This document shows positions 1-7,444 of a stretch of DNA of 64,000 bases, one piece after another. Source of the stretch: Streptomyces sp. NBC_01288 (GTDB lineage: Bacteria; Actinomycetota; Actinomycetes; Streptomycetales; Streptomycetaceae); assembly GCF_035982055.1 (NCBI RefSeq), contig NZ_CP108427.1, forward strand, positions 2,914,001-2,978,000, given 5' to 3'. The notes beneath the pieces are model-generated. The model worked only from the letters and a program-made list of their open reading frames with translations. It was not told the origin of the DNA and did not search any database. Both the position numbers and the translations under genes were made by a program. How positions within the stretch are numbered: the first letter of the stretch is position 1; every line of letters starts with the position of its first letter.

Positions 1-184
1 TCAGTTCGGAGTCGGTACGGAATCTGCTGCACGCCGCGTCGACCTCGGCGAGGTGCCGGGCGAGGAGCAGGTTGCAGGAGTCCAACAGGGCCGGGTCGGT
101 GACGACCAGCCGGACGCTGGTGCCGAGGGCACGCCAGTCCGCGGCGGCGGTCGTGCGCGGGGTCGCCGCGGTCGTCGTACTCAT
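1..184 (-). CDS. apbE: FAD:protein FMN transferase (ApbE family), N-terminal fragment
   Basis: Only the first 61 codons are in the window; the gene runs off the left edge. The visible protein has the ApbE N-terminal pattern: WRALGTSVRLVV near residues 17-28 and DAACSRFRTDSEL near 49-61. ApbE enzymes use FAD to attach FMN covalently to a Ser/Thr in a Dxx[ST]GA[ST] motif. No signal peptide or lipobox is visible in the first 16 residues, so this copy looks cytoplasmic. Its ATG overlaps the TGA of the preceding gene (TGATG), implying translational coupling. That neighbour ends in exactly such a motif, which makes it the obvious substrate. The family call is firm; completeness cannot be judged. 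Confidence 0.85.
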   Translation of the reverse strand, partial: MSTTTAATPRTTAAADWRALGTSVRLVVTDPALLDSCNLLLARHLAEVDAACSRFRTDSEL

Positions 185-540
185 CACGACGCTCCCGACG
201 TGGAGTCGGTGGAGCCGCCGGAGGACGAGGTCACGCCGGACGAGGACGACTGAAGGTCTGATGACGAAGATGAGGAGGAAGACGAGGACGAGGACGAGGT
301 CGAACTGTCCGATGTGGACGAGGTGTTGGAGGAGGCGGACGGCGAAGGTGTCGAGGACGACGATGAACTCGTCGTACCCGTGCTGCCCGCCGCCGTGTCC
401 GCCTCCGCGTCCGACTGCATCGTGCCGACCAGGGCGAACACCCCGGCCGCCGCCGCCAGCGTGATCGCCGCCGTGGCGGCCGCGATGCGCCGCTTGCCTC
501 TGCGGACCGCCGTAGCGGCCCCACGCTCCTTGACTGTCAT
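184..540 (-). CDS. Small membrane-anchored Ser-rich protein with C-terminal flavinylation motif
   Basis: The 118-residue protein has a basic N-terminus (residues 4-18), one membrane segment or uncleaved signal (about 19-40), then a Ser/Thr linker (about 50-105) that is nearly pure serine around 81-94. It ends D112-S-T-S-G-A-S118, matching the Dxx[ST]GA[ST] consensus modified by ApbE, whose gene follows with a 1-nt overlap. I therefore infer a covalent FMN carrier. It lacks the roughly 80-residue FMN-binding domain of usual ApbE substrates; only the motif is present. By the positive-inside rule the tail would lie outside the membrane, which sits awkwardly with an apparently cytoplasmic ApbE. 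The start is supported by GGAGGGG just upstream. The alternative is a low-complexity tail matching the motif by chance. Confidence 0.7.
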   Translation of the reverse strand: MTVKERGAATAVRRGKRRIAAATAAITLAAAAGVFALVGTMQSDAEADTAAGSTGTTSSSSSSTPSPSASSNTSSTSDSSTSSSSSSSSSSSSSDLQSSSSGVTSSSGGSTDSTSGAS

Positions 541-572
541 GACCGTTCCCCTCCGCAGTGACGCTCTGTCAC

Positions 573-645
573 GTCCTACGGTCGGGGACCAGCCTGAGAG
601 AAGTCTGTGAGGCGCCCATACGCCTGCGCAGAACTCCCTGAGAGA
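573..645 (-). promoter_or_regulatory. Putative promoter and paired CTCTCAGG sites for the flavin-carrier operon
   Basis: Between proS and the small carrier gene the minus strand carries CTCTCAGG twice (593-600 and 637-644), 44 bp apart, followed by a TAGGAC hexamer (573-578) that could be the -10. The spacing is about four helical turns, as expected for a response-regulator-type activator, but no regulator is identified. This suggests the carrier/apbE pair has its own promoter rather than only read-through from proS. Confidence 0.3.
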
Positions 646-649
646 TCTC

Positions 650-2365
650 TTACAGGGCGGGCTGTGCGGTCAGGCGCACGATCGCCTCGTCGACGGTCAG
701 TTCCTCGCGCTCGCCGGTCCTGCGGTCCTTCAGTTCCAGGACACCCTCGGCGGAGCGGCGGCCCGCCACCAGGATCTTCGGTACGCCGATCAGCTCCGAG
801 TCGGTGAACTTCACGCCCGGGGAGACCCCGGCGCGGTCGTCGACCAGGACGCGCAGGCCGGCCGCGCGCAGCTTCTCCGATACGTCCAGGGCGAGTTCGG
901 TTTGGAGGGCCTTGCCCGCGGCTACGACGTGCACGTCGGCCGGGGCGACCTCGGCGGGCCAGCACAGGCCCTTGTCGTCGGCGGTCTGCTCGGCGAGGGC
1001 GGCGACCGCGCGGGAGACGCCGATGCCGTAGGAGCCCATGGTCACGCGGACCGGCTTGCCGTGCCGGCCGAGGACGTCGAGCTTGAGGGCGTCGGCGTAC
1101 TTGCGGCCGAGCTGGAAGATGTGGCCGATCTCGATGGCGCGGTCCAGCTTGAGGCCGGTGCCGCACTTGGGGCAGGGGTCGCCCTCCTGCACGACCACGA
1201 CATCGACGTACTCGCCGACCTCGAAGTCACGGCCCGCGACGACGTTCTTGGCGTGCGTGCCCGCCTTGTTGGCGCCCGTGATCCACGAAGTGCCGGGGGC
1301 CACGCGCGGGTCGGCGATGTACGTGACCTTCTCGCCCAGGCCCTGCGGACCGACGTAGCCACGCACCAGGTCGGGACGGCCGGTGAAGTCCTCCGCCGTC
1401 ACCAACTCCACTGCTGCGGGGGCGAAATGGGCCTCGACCTTGCCCAGGTCGACCTCGCGGTCACCGGGGACTCCTACGGCCACGATCTCGCCGTCGACCT
1501 TCACGAGGAGGTTCTTCAGGGTCGCGGAGGCCTCTACGCCGAGGTGGGCGGCGAGGGTCTCGATGGTGGGGGTGTCGGGGGTCGGGATCTCTTCGAGCGC
1601 GGGCACGCCGGTGGCGTCCACGGGCTTCAACTCGTAGGTGATCGCTTCGGTGTTGGCGGCGAAGTCGCAGTTCGGGCAGTCCGCGAAGGTGTCCTCGCCG
1701 GCCTCGGCGGGGGCGAGGAACTCCTCCGACTTCGAGCCGCCCATCGCGCCCGCGGTCGCGGCGCAGATGCGGTAGTCGAGGCCGAGGCGCGCGAACACCT
1801 TCTGGTAGGCATCGCGGTGCAGGGCGTAGGAGTGGGCGAGGCCCTCGTCCTCGGTGTCGAAGGAGTACGAGTCCTTCATCAGGAACTCACGGCCGCGCAG
1901 CACACCGGCCCGCGGGCGGGCCTCGTCGCGGTACTTGTTCTGGATCTGGTAGAGGATGACCGGCAGGTCCTTGTAGGAGGACGCCTGGTCCTTCACGATC
2001 AGCGTGAAGATCTCCTCGTGGGTGGGGCCGAGGAGGTAGTCGCCACCCTTGCGGTCCTTGAGACGGAACAGCTCGGGGCCGTACTCGTCCCAACGGCCGG
2101 TCGCCTCGTACGGCTCGCGGGGCAGGATCGCGGGGAGCAGCACCTCCTGGGCGCCGATCGCGTCCATCTCCTCACGCACGATCCGCTCGACGTTGGAGAG
2201 CACCTTCTTGCCGAGGGGCAGCCAGCTCCAGATACCGGCCGCGGTACGGCGGACGTAGCCTGCCCGCACGAGCAGCTTGTGACTGAGGACCTCGGCGTCC
2301 GCCGGGTCGTCGCGCAGCGTCTTCGCCATCAACTGGGACATGCGCTGGACCGGTGCGTTCGCCAT
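650..2365 (-). CDS. proS: Prolyl-tRNA synthetase
   Basis: A 571-residue class II aminoacyl-tRNA synthetase that charges tRNA-Pro. The length fits the bacterial type with an inserted editing domain between motifs 2 and 3. Motif 2 is visible as RDEARPR (146-152) followed by [13 protein letters not shown]. Motif 3 is GSYGIGVSR in the last third, and the anticodon-binding domain occupies the last 100 or so residues (VHVVAAGK onward, ending with a VDEAIVRL segment). The ATG follows CAGGAGTACAGGAACC. It is an essential housekeeping gene and a good anchor for synteny with other Streptomyces. Confidence 0.97.
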   Translation of the reverse strand: MANAPVQRMSQLMAKTLRDDPADAEVLSHKLLVRAGYVRRTAAGIWSWLPLGKKVLSNVERIVREEMDAIGAQEVLLPAILPREPYEATGRWDEYGPELFRLKDRKGGDYLLGPTHEEIFTLIVKDQASSYKDLPVILYQIQNKYRDEARPRAGVLRGREFLMKDSYSFDTEDEGLAHSYALHRDAYQKVFARLGLDYRICAATAGAMGGSKSEEFLAPAEAGEDTFADCPNCDFAANTEAITYELKPVDATGVPALEEIPTPDTPTIETLAAHLGVEASATLKNLLVKVDGEIVAVGVPGDREVDLGKVEAHFAPAAVELVTAEDFTGRPDLVRGYVGPQGLGEKVTYIADPRVAPGTSWITGANKAGTHAKNVVAGRDFEVGEYVDVVVVQEGDPCPKCGTGLKLDRAIEIGHIFQLGRKYADALKLDVLGRHGKPVRVTMGSYGIGVSRAVAALAEQTADDKGLCWPAEVAPADVHVVAAGKALQTELALDVSEKLRAAGLRVLVDDRAGVSPGVKFTDSELIGVPKILVAGRRSAEGVLELKDRRTGEREELTVDEAIVRLTAQPAL

Positions 2366-2438
2366 GGTTCCTGTACTCCTGCCGGGAAAGGGTGATGGCT
2401 AGGAGGTTAGCCGGGCGTGCTGTGCCGGTGGAAATCGG

Positions 2439-3002
2439 TTAGCGGCGGCGGAGTGGGAGGGGTGCCCCCATGACGGCGTACGGCTTCGGTGCGCTCGGGA
2501 ACAGGACCTGGCGGGCTAGGTCCTCATAGCCGAGGGAGCGGTACAGGCCGCGGGCCGGGCTGTCGGTGTCGATCGCGGAGAGGATCGAGCGGGGTTCGGC
2601 GGCGGCGTCCGTGATGGTGGTGATCAGGGAACGGCCCGCGCCGCGGTTCTGGTAGTGCGGGTGGACGTGCAGCTCGGTGATCACGAAGGAGTGGTCGAGC
2701 CAGTCGTCGTGGTCCTGGGCTCGTAGGTACGGCTCTACGACCGTGGACCACCAGTGGGTGCGGTTGTTGGGCATGCCGTAGACGAATCCGACGAGGCGCT
2801 CCGCTGAGGTGGCGCCGAGTGCTCTTGCACCTGGGTAGGTCATGTGGCGCAGGACGATTTGCCTGCGTACGGCTACCTCGTCTGCGCCCAGTCCGAAGGC
2901 GAGGGCCTGTACGGCGAGGGCTTCGTCCACTCGGGCCGAGAGGTCCAGGGGGCCGATCACGACGTCTTCGGGGTGGCGGTGACCGTGACCGGGAAATCGC
3001 AT
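2439..3002 (-). CDS. GNAT-family N-acetyltransferase
   Basis: A 187-residue protein with the GNAT core: ITELHVHPHYQNRGAGRSLI is the acetyl-CoA-binding motif A (R/Q-x-x-G-x-G/A form QNRGAG), followed by PRSILSAIDTDSPARGLYRSLGYE, the usual beta5 and C-terminal 'LYRSLGY' segment. The substrate is unknown. I placed the start at the ATG of MRFPGHGHRHPED. Longer in-frame versions would run into a dispersed intergenic repeat. No Shine-Dalgarno lies upstream, but TACTCT sits 7-12 nt before the ATG, so the mRNA may be leaderless. Confidence 0.85.
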   Translation of the reverse strand: MRFPGHGHRHPEDVVIGPLDLSARVDEALAVQALAFGLGADEVAVRRQIVLRHMTYPGARALGATSAERLVGFVYGMPNNRTHWWSTVVEPYLRAQDHDDWLDHSFVITELHVHPHYQNRGAGRSLITTITDAAAEPRSILSAIDTDSPARGLYRSLGYEDLARQVLFPSAPKPYAVMGAPLPLRRR

Positions 3003-3054
3003 GTGGGGAGAGTACAGGGGAGGTTCGGTTGTTGTTCGGGTGCGGGGCCGTCGT

Positions 3055-3106
3055 GGCTGGTCGCGCCCACGCGGCGGAGCCGCACATGTCACAGCCCCGC
3101 GCCCCT
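3055..3106 (-). repeat. Dispersed Streptomyces repeat, long form (copy A)
   Basis: On the minus strand this reads AGGGGCGCGGGG...TGCGGCTCCGCCGCG...GCGCGACCAGCC. It lies between the two GNAT genes. The core GCGGC-TCC-GCCGC can form a hairpin. The same sequence recurs at 24697-24752 and 52004-52060; a shorter relative occurs at 50809-50841 and 50929-50961. Confidence 0.8.
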
Positions 3107-3128
3107 GGAGGGTCGCCCTTAGCGCGTT

Positions 3129-3977
3129 TCAGAACAGAATGCTCATGAAGGCGCCGACCTCCTGGAAGCCCACCCTCAGGTACGCCCGTCGCGCCGGGGT
3201 GTTGAAGTCGTTCACGTAGAGGCTGACCATCGGGGAGACGTCCGCGAGGGCGTAGCGCAGGACCGCTGCCATCGCGGGGGCCGCCACGCCCATGCCCCGG
3301 TACTCGGGGGCCACCCAGACGCCCTGGATCTGGCAGGCCTTCGGGGTTGCCGCGCCGATCTCCGCCTTGAAGACGACCTTGCCGTACTCGTCGAGACGCG
3401 CGAACGACCGCCCTGCGCCTACGAGTTCGGCCACTCGGGCCTGGTAGAGGAGGCCGCCGTCTCCGGCCAGCGGGGAGACGCCCACCTCCTCGGTGAACAT
3501 CGCCACGCACGCCGGCATGATCGTGTCGATCTCGTCCTTGCGGATACGGCGGACGTACGGGTCTGCGGCGATGTCGGTGGGCATGCGGTCGGCGACCATG
3601 AGGGGCTGGTGGGCGCGGACCTCGCGGGCCGGGCCCCAGCTCGGTTCGAGGAGGCGCCAGAGCTGGGCGGTGGCCTCGGCCGGGCCGACGATCGAGGAGC
3701 AGCGGCGGCCTGCCCTGCGGGCACGGTCGGCGAAGGCGCGGACGGCTCTCGGGGTCGCGCAGATCGGGACGAGGTTGGCGCCCGCGTAGCAGAGGGACGT
3801 CAGCATGCCGTCCTCGTACCAGCCCCACATCTCGCCGCCGAGCCGCCAGGGGTCGAGGCCCGCGACCTGCACCCGCGAGGTCACGAAGGCGTTCGTGACC
3901 GGCTCGCGGTCGAGCACGGCGAGCGCGGCGTCCAGGTCGCTCGGTTCGAGCACCCGAGAGGTGGTCTGGGTCAACAC
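3129..3977 (-). CDS. GNAT-family acetyltransferase with N-terminal DUF4081-type domain
   Basis: A 282-residue protein from a GTG start (the context is VLTQTTSRVLEPSD, preceded by GGTGAGG). The first half matches the actinobacterial DUF4081-like module (WRLGGEMWGWYEDG, ANLVPICATPRAV, RCSSIVGP). The second half is a GNAT domain with IQGVWVAPEYRGMGVAAPAM (acetyl-CoA loop RGMGVA) and VSLYVNDFNTPARRAYLRVGF. This two-domain form is widely conserved in Streptomyces. The open frame extends upstream past the GTG, but that part is unlike the family and overlaps other features. The substrate is unknown. Confidence 0.85.
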   Translation of the reverse strand: MLTQTTSRVLEPSDLDAALAVLDREPVTNAFVTSRVQVAGLDPWRLGGEMWGWYEDGMLTSLCYAGANLVPICATPRAVRAFADRARRAGRRCSSIVGPAEATAQLWRLLEPSWGPAREVRAHQPLMVADRMPTDIAADPYVRRIRKDEIDTIMPACVAMFTEEVGVSPLAGDGGLLYQARVAELVGAGRSFARLDEYGKVVFKAEIGAATPKACQIQGVWVAPEYRGMGVAAPAMAAVLRYALADVSPMVSLYVNDFNTPARRAYLRVGFQEVGAFMSILF

Positions 3978-4065
3978 GTACGGGGCCTCACCATGAGGGT
4001 CTGCTGGTCTCCGCACTGTACCCGCCGAGCTTGTGCGGCGCCGCTCGACTACGCCCCGAGCCATC

Positions 4066-4329
4066 TCACGCCCTGGACACGAGCCCCAGGAATGCCTGCC
4101 AGGTGCCGGGGGCGAGAGCGAGGACGGGCCCGTCGTGTTCGGGGAGGTGCTTGGAGTCTCGTACGTGGATGGTGGTGGGGCAGGTAGCGATCTCCACGCA
4201 CTGCCCGCCTTCGCCGCTGCTGTAGCTGGACTTGCGCCAGGCAAGGGCGACTTCGAGGCACTCACCGCCGGCACCGCTGCTGTAGCTGCTCTTGAACCAC
4301 ATCAGGTCCGACGGCTTTTCGACGATCAT
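4066..4329 (-). CDS. DUF397 protein (second of a tandem pair)
   Basis: An 87-residue DUF397 protein of the type partnered with WhiJ/AbaA-like regulators. The family signature W-x-KSSYS-x-G-x-GG-x-C-x-E-x-A occurs twice (FKSSYSSGAGGECLEVA near 12 and RKSSYSSGEGGQCVEIA near 32), followed by the conserved HVRDSK and a C-terminal FLG helix. It is strongly similar along its whole length to the neighbouring 4371-4634 gene, so the pair arose by tandem duplication. In this class of locus the DUF397 protein is thought to antagonise or modulate the HTH partner encoded just upstream. Confidence 0.88.
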   Translation of the reverse strand: MIVEKPSDLMWFKSSYSSGAGGECLEVALAWRKSSYSSGEGGQCVEIATCPTTIHVRDSKHLPEHDGPVLALAPGTWQAFLGLVSRA

Positions 4330-4370
4330 GTCTCTCCCAGCACTCTCTCTAAGAAGGCCAGCGACTCACG

Positions 4371-4634
4371 TCACCCCCGGGCAGCAAACCCGAGAAACGC
4401 ATCCCAGCTGGCGGCGGCAAGCGCGAGGGCGGGGCCGCCGTCTTCGGGAAGCCGCTTGGAGTCGCGTACGTGGATGGTGGTGGGGCAGGTGGCAATCTCT
4501 ACGCACTGCCCGCCATCGCCCTGGCTATAGCTGGACTTGTGCCAGGTGAGGGCGACTTCGAGGCACTGGCCTCCCTCGCCGTCGCTGTAGGTGCTCTTGA
4601 ACCACACCAGCTTCGACGGCTCTTCGATGTTCAT
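4371..4634 (-). CDS. DUF397 protein (first of a tandem pair)
   Basis: An 87-residue DUF397 protein containing two copies of the family signature (FKSTYSDGEGGQCLEVA and HKSSYSQGDGGQCVEIA), then TTIHVRDSK and AFLGFAARG. Its ATG overlaps the TGA of the HTH regulator gene (ATGA), which implies translational coupling and a stoichiometric partner role. The near-duplicate at 4066-4329 follows 41 nt later. Function is inferred from the known whiJ/abaA-type gene arrangement in Streptomyces. Confidence 0.9.
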   Translation of the reverse strand: MNIEEPSKLVWFKSTYSDGEGGQCLEVALTWHKSSYSQGDGGQCVEIATCPTTIHVRDSKRLPEDGGPALALAAASWDAFLGFAARG

Positions 4635-5470
4635 GTCTCTCCCAGCAGCTTTTCTACGAACGACAGCGATTCGCGTGGCGTCAGGGCCTGTGCGCGCAGG
4701 ATGCCGTACCGCTCGTCCATCTCCCTGACCGTTTGGTGATCGGCGTAAAGGCGGCTTCCCTTGTACGCGTCCACATAGCTGATCCTGCGCCCTTTCTCCG
4801 TCTCGATCAAGGTGAAGGAGCCGGACAAAGCAGCATGCTCCTCACGGTCGTTCGGCATGACCTGGATCTGCACATTGCGCTGCTGCCCAGTGAGCAGGAT
4901 CTGCTCCAACTGCCCTCGCATGACCTCCTGTCCGCCAAGCCGCTTACGCAGAAGGGATTCCTCCACTACGAAGCTGATGGTGGGTGCTGGCTTCCGCTCG
5001 AAGATCGCCTGCCGGACCAACCGCGCCGCCACACGCTGCTCAATCGTCTCCTCGTCCAGCAGGGGCCGCCTCATCGTGAACACCGCCCGCGCGTAGTCCT
5101 CCGTCTGCAACAGGCCGTTGATCACCAGCGCGTCGTACACATGCCACCCAAGCGCCTTCTTCTCCAACTCCGCCGCATCCTGAAAGAAGGCCGGATACTG
5201 CGCCTTCTCCAGCTCCTCGACGAACTCGGTCAACACCCCCTGCGCGTCCAGCACTTCGTCGGCCTTGACGATGAACCTGGCCGGCGGAATACGCCTCCCC
5301 TGCTCATACGACGCGATCGTCGACGCCGAATACCCGGTGCGCGCCCCGAGTTGCGCCCGCTCCATCCCCGCCCGTACCCGGAACCGCTTCAACTGCCGCC
5401 CGAAGACATGCAGTACCCCCGACCCCGCCTCCGGCACATCCGCTTCAGCTTCCGCCGCTTCTTCGCTCAT
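4631..5470 (-). CDS. WhiJ/AbaA-like HTH transcriptional regulator (XRE N-terminus, DUF5753 C-terminus)
   Basis: A 279-residue regulator. Residues about 20-80 form an XRE helix-turn-helix (FGRQLKRFRVRAGMERAQLGARTGYSASTIASYEQGRRIP). The remainder is the DUF5753 module (WHVYDALVINGLLQTEDYARAVF, TISFVVEESLLRKRLGG, GSFTLIE, GSRLYADHQTVREMDERY). Start chosen at the ATG of MSEEAAEAE, which has GAGGTG upstream; longer frames would cover the divergent promoter. It is translationally coupled to a DUF397 gene and divergent from a HATPase gene. This is the three-part arrangement of developmental regulator loci such as whiJ and abaA. A ligand or target cannot be read from sequence. Confidence 0.9.
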   Translation of the reverse strand: MSEEAAEAEADVPEAGSGVLHVFGRQLKRFRVRAGMERAQLGARTGYSASTIASYEQGRRIPPARFIVKADEVLDAQGVLTEFVEELEKAQYPAFFQDAAELEKKALGWHVYDALVINGLLQTEDYARAVFTMRRPLLDEETIEQRVAARLVRQAIFERKPAPTISFVVEESLLRKRLGGQEVMRGQLEQILLTGQQRNVQIQVMPNDREEHAALSGSFTLIETEKGRRISYVDAYKGSRLYADHQTVREMDERYGILRAQALTPRESLSFVEKLLGET

Positions 5471-5514
5471 GCACACCTCATTGCCCTCGCCCCACCACCA
5501 GTCACGGCGCAACC

Positions 5515-5544
5515 GCGTACAACCGGCAGCCGTACGCGTACAAC
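5515..5544. promoter_or_regulatory. Putative operator: GCGTACAAC direct repeat, 21-bp period
   Basis: Two exact copies of GCGTACAAC (5515-5523 and 5536-5544) lie in the 134-bp gap between the divergent regulator and HATPase genes. Their 21-bp spacing places them on the same face of the helix. Autoregulation by the WhiJ-like protein is the natural guess; no direct evidence is available. Confidence 0.4.
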
Positions 5545-5604
5545 GCGTGACAGTCGCCACGTCACCGCTGTTCAACGCTACGCACGAGGCGGGAGCGTGG
5601 TGGC

Positions 5605-6063
5605 ATGAAGTCACCGACTCCCCTGGACCGGCATATGCCACAACTCCCGGTCCCCCTGCACGAGTTCACCATGCGGTTCACGTCCACCCCGCGCGGGGCG
5701 CGGCTGGCCAGACGGCTGGTCTCGCATCGGTTGCACGACTGGGGTTACCCGTACGACGACACCGTCAACGAGACGGTCACGCTGGTCGCGGCCGAGCTGG
5801 TCGCGAACGCGGTGCGGCATGGGCACGTCCCCGGCCGGGATTTTCACCTGAGTCTTGTCGAGGCGGGGGCGCCCGGAACGTCGTACACCCTCCGTCTGAT
5901 GGTCAGTGACACGCGAGGGGAGCGGCTGCCCGAGCCGAAGGGGCCGAGCGAGGGGGACTGTGAGTTCGGGCGGGGGCTGCTGCTCGTCGAGGCACTTTCC
6001 TCGCGCTGGGGTGTAGTGGCGCGCGCTCCCGGCAAATCCGTCTGGGCCGACCTACCCACATAA
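5605..6063 (+). CDS. ATP-binding protein, HATPase_c (RsbW-like anti-sigma/serine kinase family)
   Basis: A 152-residue single-domain GHKL ATPase. The N box is VTLVAAELVANAVRHG near residue 60-75 (E and N residues for Mg-ATP), followed by an LRLMVSDTRG segment (D-x-G-type box) and FGRGLLLVEALSSRWGV (G2 box). Small proteins of this type are abundant in Streptomyces, commonly beside WhiJ/DUF397 loci, and resemble anti-sigma-factor kinases. It is divergent from the HTH gene with the GCGTACAAC repeats between. It ends two bases before a very strong terminator. The partner sigma or anti-anti-sigma factor is not visible. Confidence 0.88.
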   Translation: MKSPTPLDRHMPQLPVPLHEFTMRFTSTPRGARLARRLVSHRLHDWGYPYDDTVNETVTLVAAELVANAVRHGHVPGRDFHLSLVEAGAPGTSYTLRLMVSDTRGERLPEPKGPSEGDCEFGRGLLLVEALSSRWGVVARAPGKSVWADLPT

Positions 6064-6064
6064 A

Positions 6065-6101
6065 AAAAGTGTGACACTTTCGCCGAAAGTGTCACACTTT
6101 T
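6065..6101. terminator. Perfect bidirectional terminator between convergent genes
   Basis: A 17-bp perfect inverted repeat (AAAAGTGTGACACTTTC, 6065-6081, and its exact complement at 6085-6101) with a 3-nt loop. It is A-rich at the start and T-rich at the end on both strands, so it should stop transcription from the HATPase gene (+) and from ispG (-). It stands out as AT-rich against its surroundings. Confidence 0.93.
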
Positions 6102-6118
6102 CCAACTACCCTCGTCCC

Positions 6119-7276
6119 TCAGCCGGCGACGGCCACCGTGGGTTCGCCGGAGGCGACGCCGTCCGCCTCCATCTGCTCGGCGATCTTCATCGCCTCCTCG
6201 ATCAGCGTCTCCACGATCTTCGACTCGGGCACCGTCTTGATGACCTCGCCCTTGACGAAGATCTGGCCCTTGCCGTTGCCGGAGGCGACACCGAGGTCGG
6301 CCTCGCGGGCCTCGCCCGGGCCGTTGACGACACAGCCCATGACCGCGACCCGCAGCGGGACCTCCATGCCCTCAAGGCCCGCCGTGACCTCCTCGGCCAG
6401 CTTGTACACGTCGACCTGGGCGCGACCGCAGGACGGGCACGACACGATCTCCAGGCGGCGGGGCTTGAGGTTCAGGGACTCCAGGATCTGGTTGCCGACC
6501 TTGACCTCCTCCACCGGCGGGGCGGAGAGCGAGACGCGGATCGTGTCGCCGATGCCCTGCGAGAGCAGCGCGCCGAAAGCCACCGCCGACTTGATCGTGC
6601 CCTGGAACGCCGGGCCCGCCTCGGTGACGCCGAGGTGCAACGGGTAGTCGCACTGGGCCGCGAGCTGGCGGTACGCCTCGACCATCACGACCGGGTCGTT
6701 GTGCTTGACCGAGATCTTGATGTCCTGGAAGCCGTGCTCCTCGAAGAGGGACGCCTCCCAGAGGGCCGACTCGGCCAACGCCTCGGGGGTCGCCTTGCCG
6801 TACTTCTTCAGCAGGCGAGCGTCCAGCGAGCCCGCGTTCACGCCGATGCGGATCGGCGTGCCGTGGTCCTTCGCGGCCCGCGCGATCTCCTTGACCTTGT
6901 CGTCGAACTGCTTGATGTTGCCGGGGTTCACACGGACCGCCGCGCAACCCGCCTCGATCGCGGCGAAGACGTACTTCGGCTGGAAGTGGATGTCCGCGAT
7001 CACCGGGATCTGCGACTTGCGGGCGATCGTCGCGAGGGCGTCGGCGTCGTCCTGCGTGGGGCAGGCCACGCGGACGATCTGGCAGCCGGACGCGGTCAGC
7101 TCGGCGATCTGCTGGAGCGTGGCGCCGATGTCCGACGTACGGGTCGTCGTCATGGACTGCACGGACACCGGCGCGTCGCCGCCGACCGCCACGGTGCCGA
7201 CCTGGATCTGCCGGCTCTTGCGGCGCTCGGCGAGCCTGGTCGGTACGGACGGAATGCCGAGAGAAATCGCAGTCAT
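6119..7276 (-). CDS. ispG: 4-hydroxy-3-methylbut-2-enyl-diphosphate synthase (IspG/GcpE)
   Basis: A 385-residue [4Fe-4S] enzyme of the MEP isoprenoid pathway that converts methylerythritol cyclodiphosphate to HMBPP. The N-terminal TIM-barrel carries [15 protein letters not shown] and [14 protein letters not shown]. Cluster cysteines lie in the C-terminal domain: SCPSCGR and the [11 protein letters not shown] motif. Length is normal for the bacterial short form. dxr of the same pathway is nearby, but a terminator and an upstream gap suggest ispG is transcribed separately from dxr and the protease gene. Confidence 0.97.
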   Translation of the reverse strand: MTAISLGIPSVPTRLAERRKSRQIQVGTVAVGGDAPVSVQSMTTTRTSDIGATLQQIAELTASGCQIVRVACPTQDDADALATIARKSQIPVIADIHFQPKYVFAAIEAGCAAVRVNPGNIKQFDDKVKEIARAAKDHGTPIRIGVNAGSLDARLLKKYGKATPEALAESALWEASLFEEHGFQDIKISVKHNDPVVMVEAYRQLAAQCDYPLHLGVTEAGPAFQGTIKSAVAFGALLSQGIGDTIRVSLSAPPVEEVKVGNQILESLNLKPRRLEIVSCPSCGRAQVDVYKLAEEVTAGLEGMEVPLRVAVMGCVVNGPGEAREADLGVASGNGKGQIFVKGEVIKTVPESKIVETLIEEAMKIAEQMEADGVASGEPTVAVAG

Positions 7277-7399
7277 CTGCTGTGCAACCCCAAGTCGTGG
7301 ATCAAGGCCCCGGTCCCGGAACAGCGGGCTCCAGGCTTCGAGATTACGTCAACCCTGCGGACCCGAGCACATCCCAGCCGTAAACCCACTCAATGGAGA

Positions 7400-7428
7400 G
7401 CGGCCCGGCACAAGAGATGCCGGGCCGC
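7400..7428 (-). terminator. Terminator after the site-2 protease gene
   Basis: A perfect 11-bp inverted repeat (GCGGCCCGGCA at 7400-7410 and its complement at 7418-7428) with a 7-nt loop. It starts 17 bp beyond the protease stop codon and lies before ispG in the direction of transcription, separating the dxr-protease pair from ispG. Confidence 0.75.
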
Positions 7429-7444
7429 CACAAACTACGAATGG

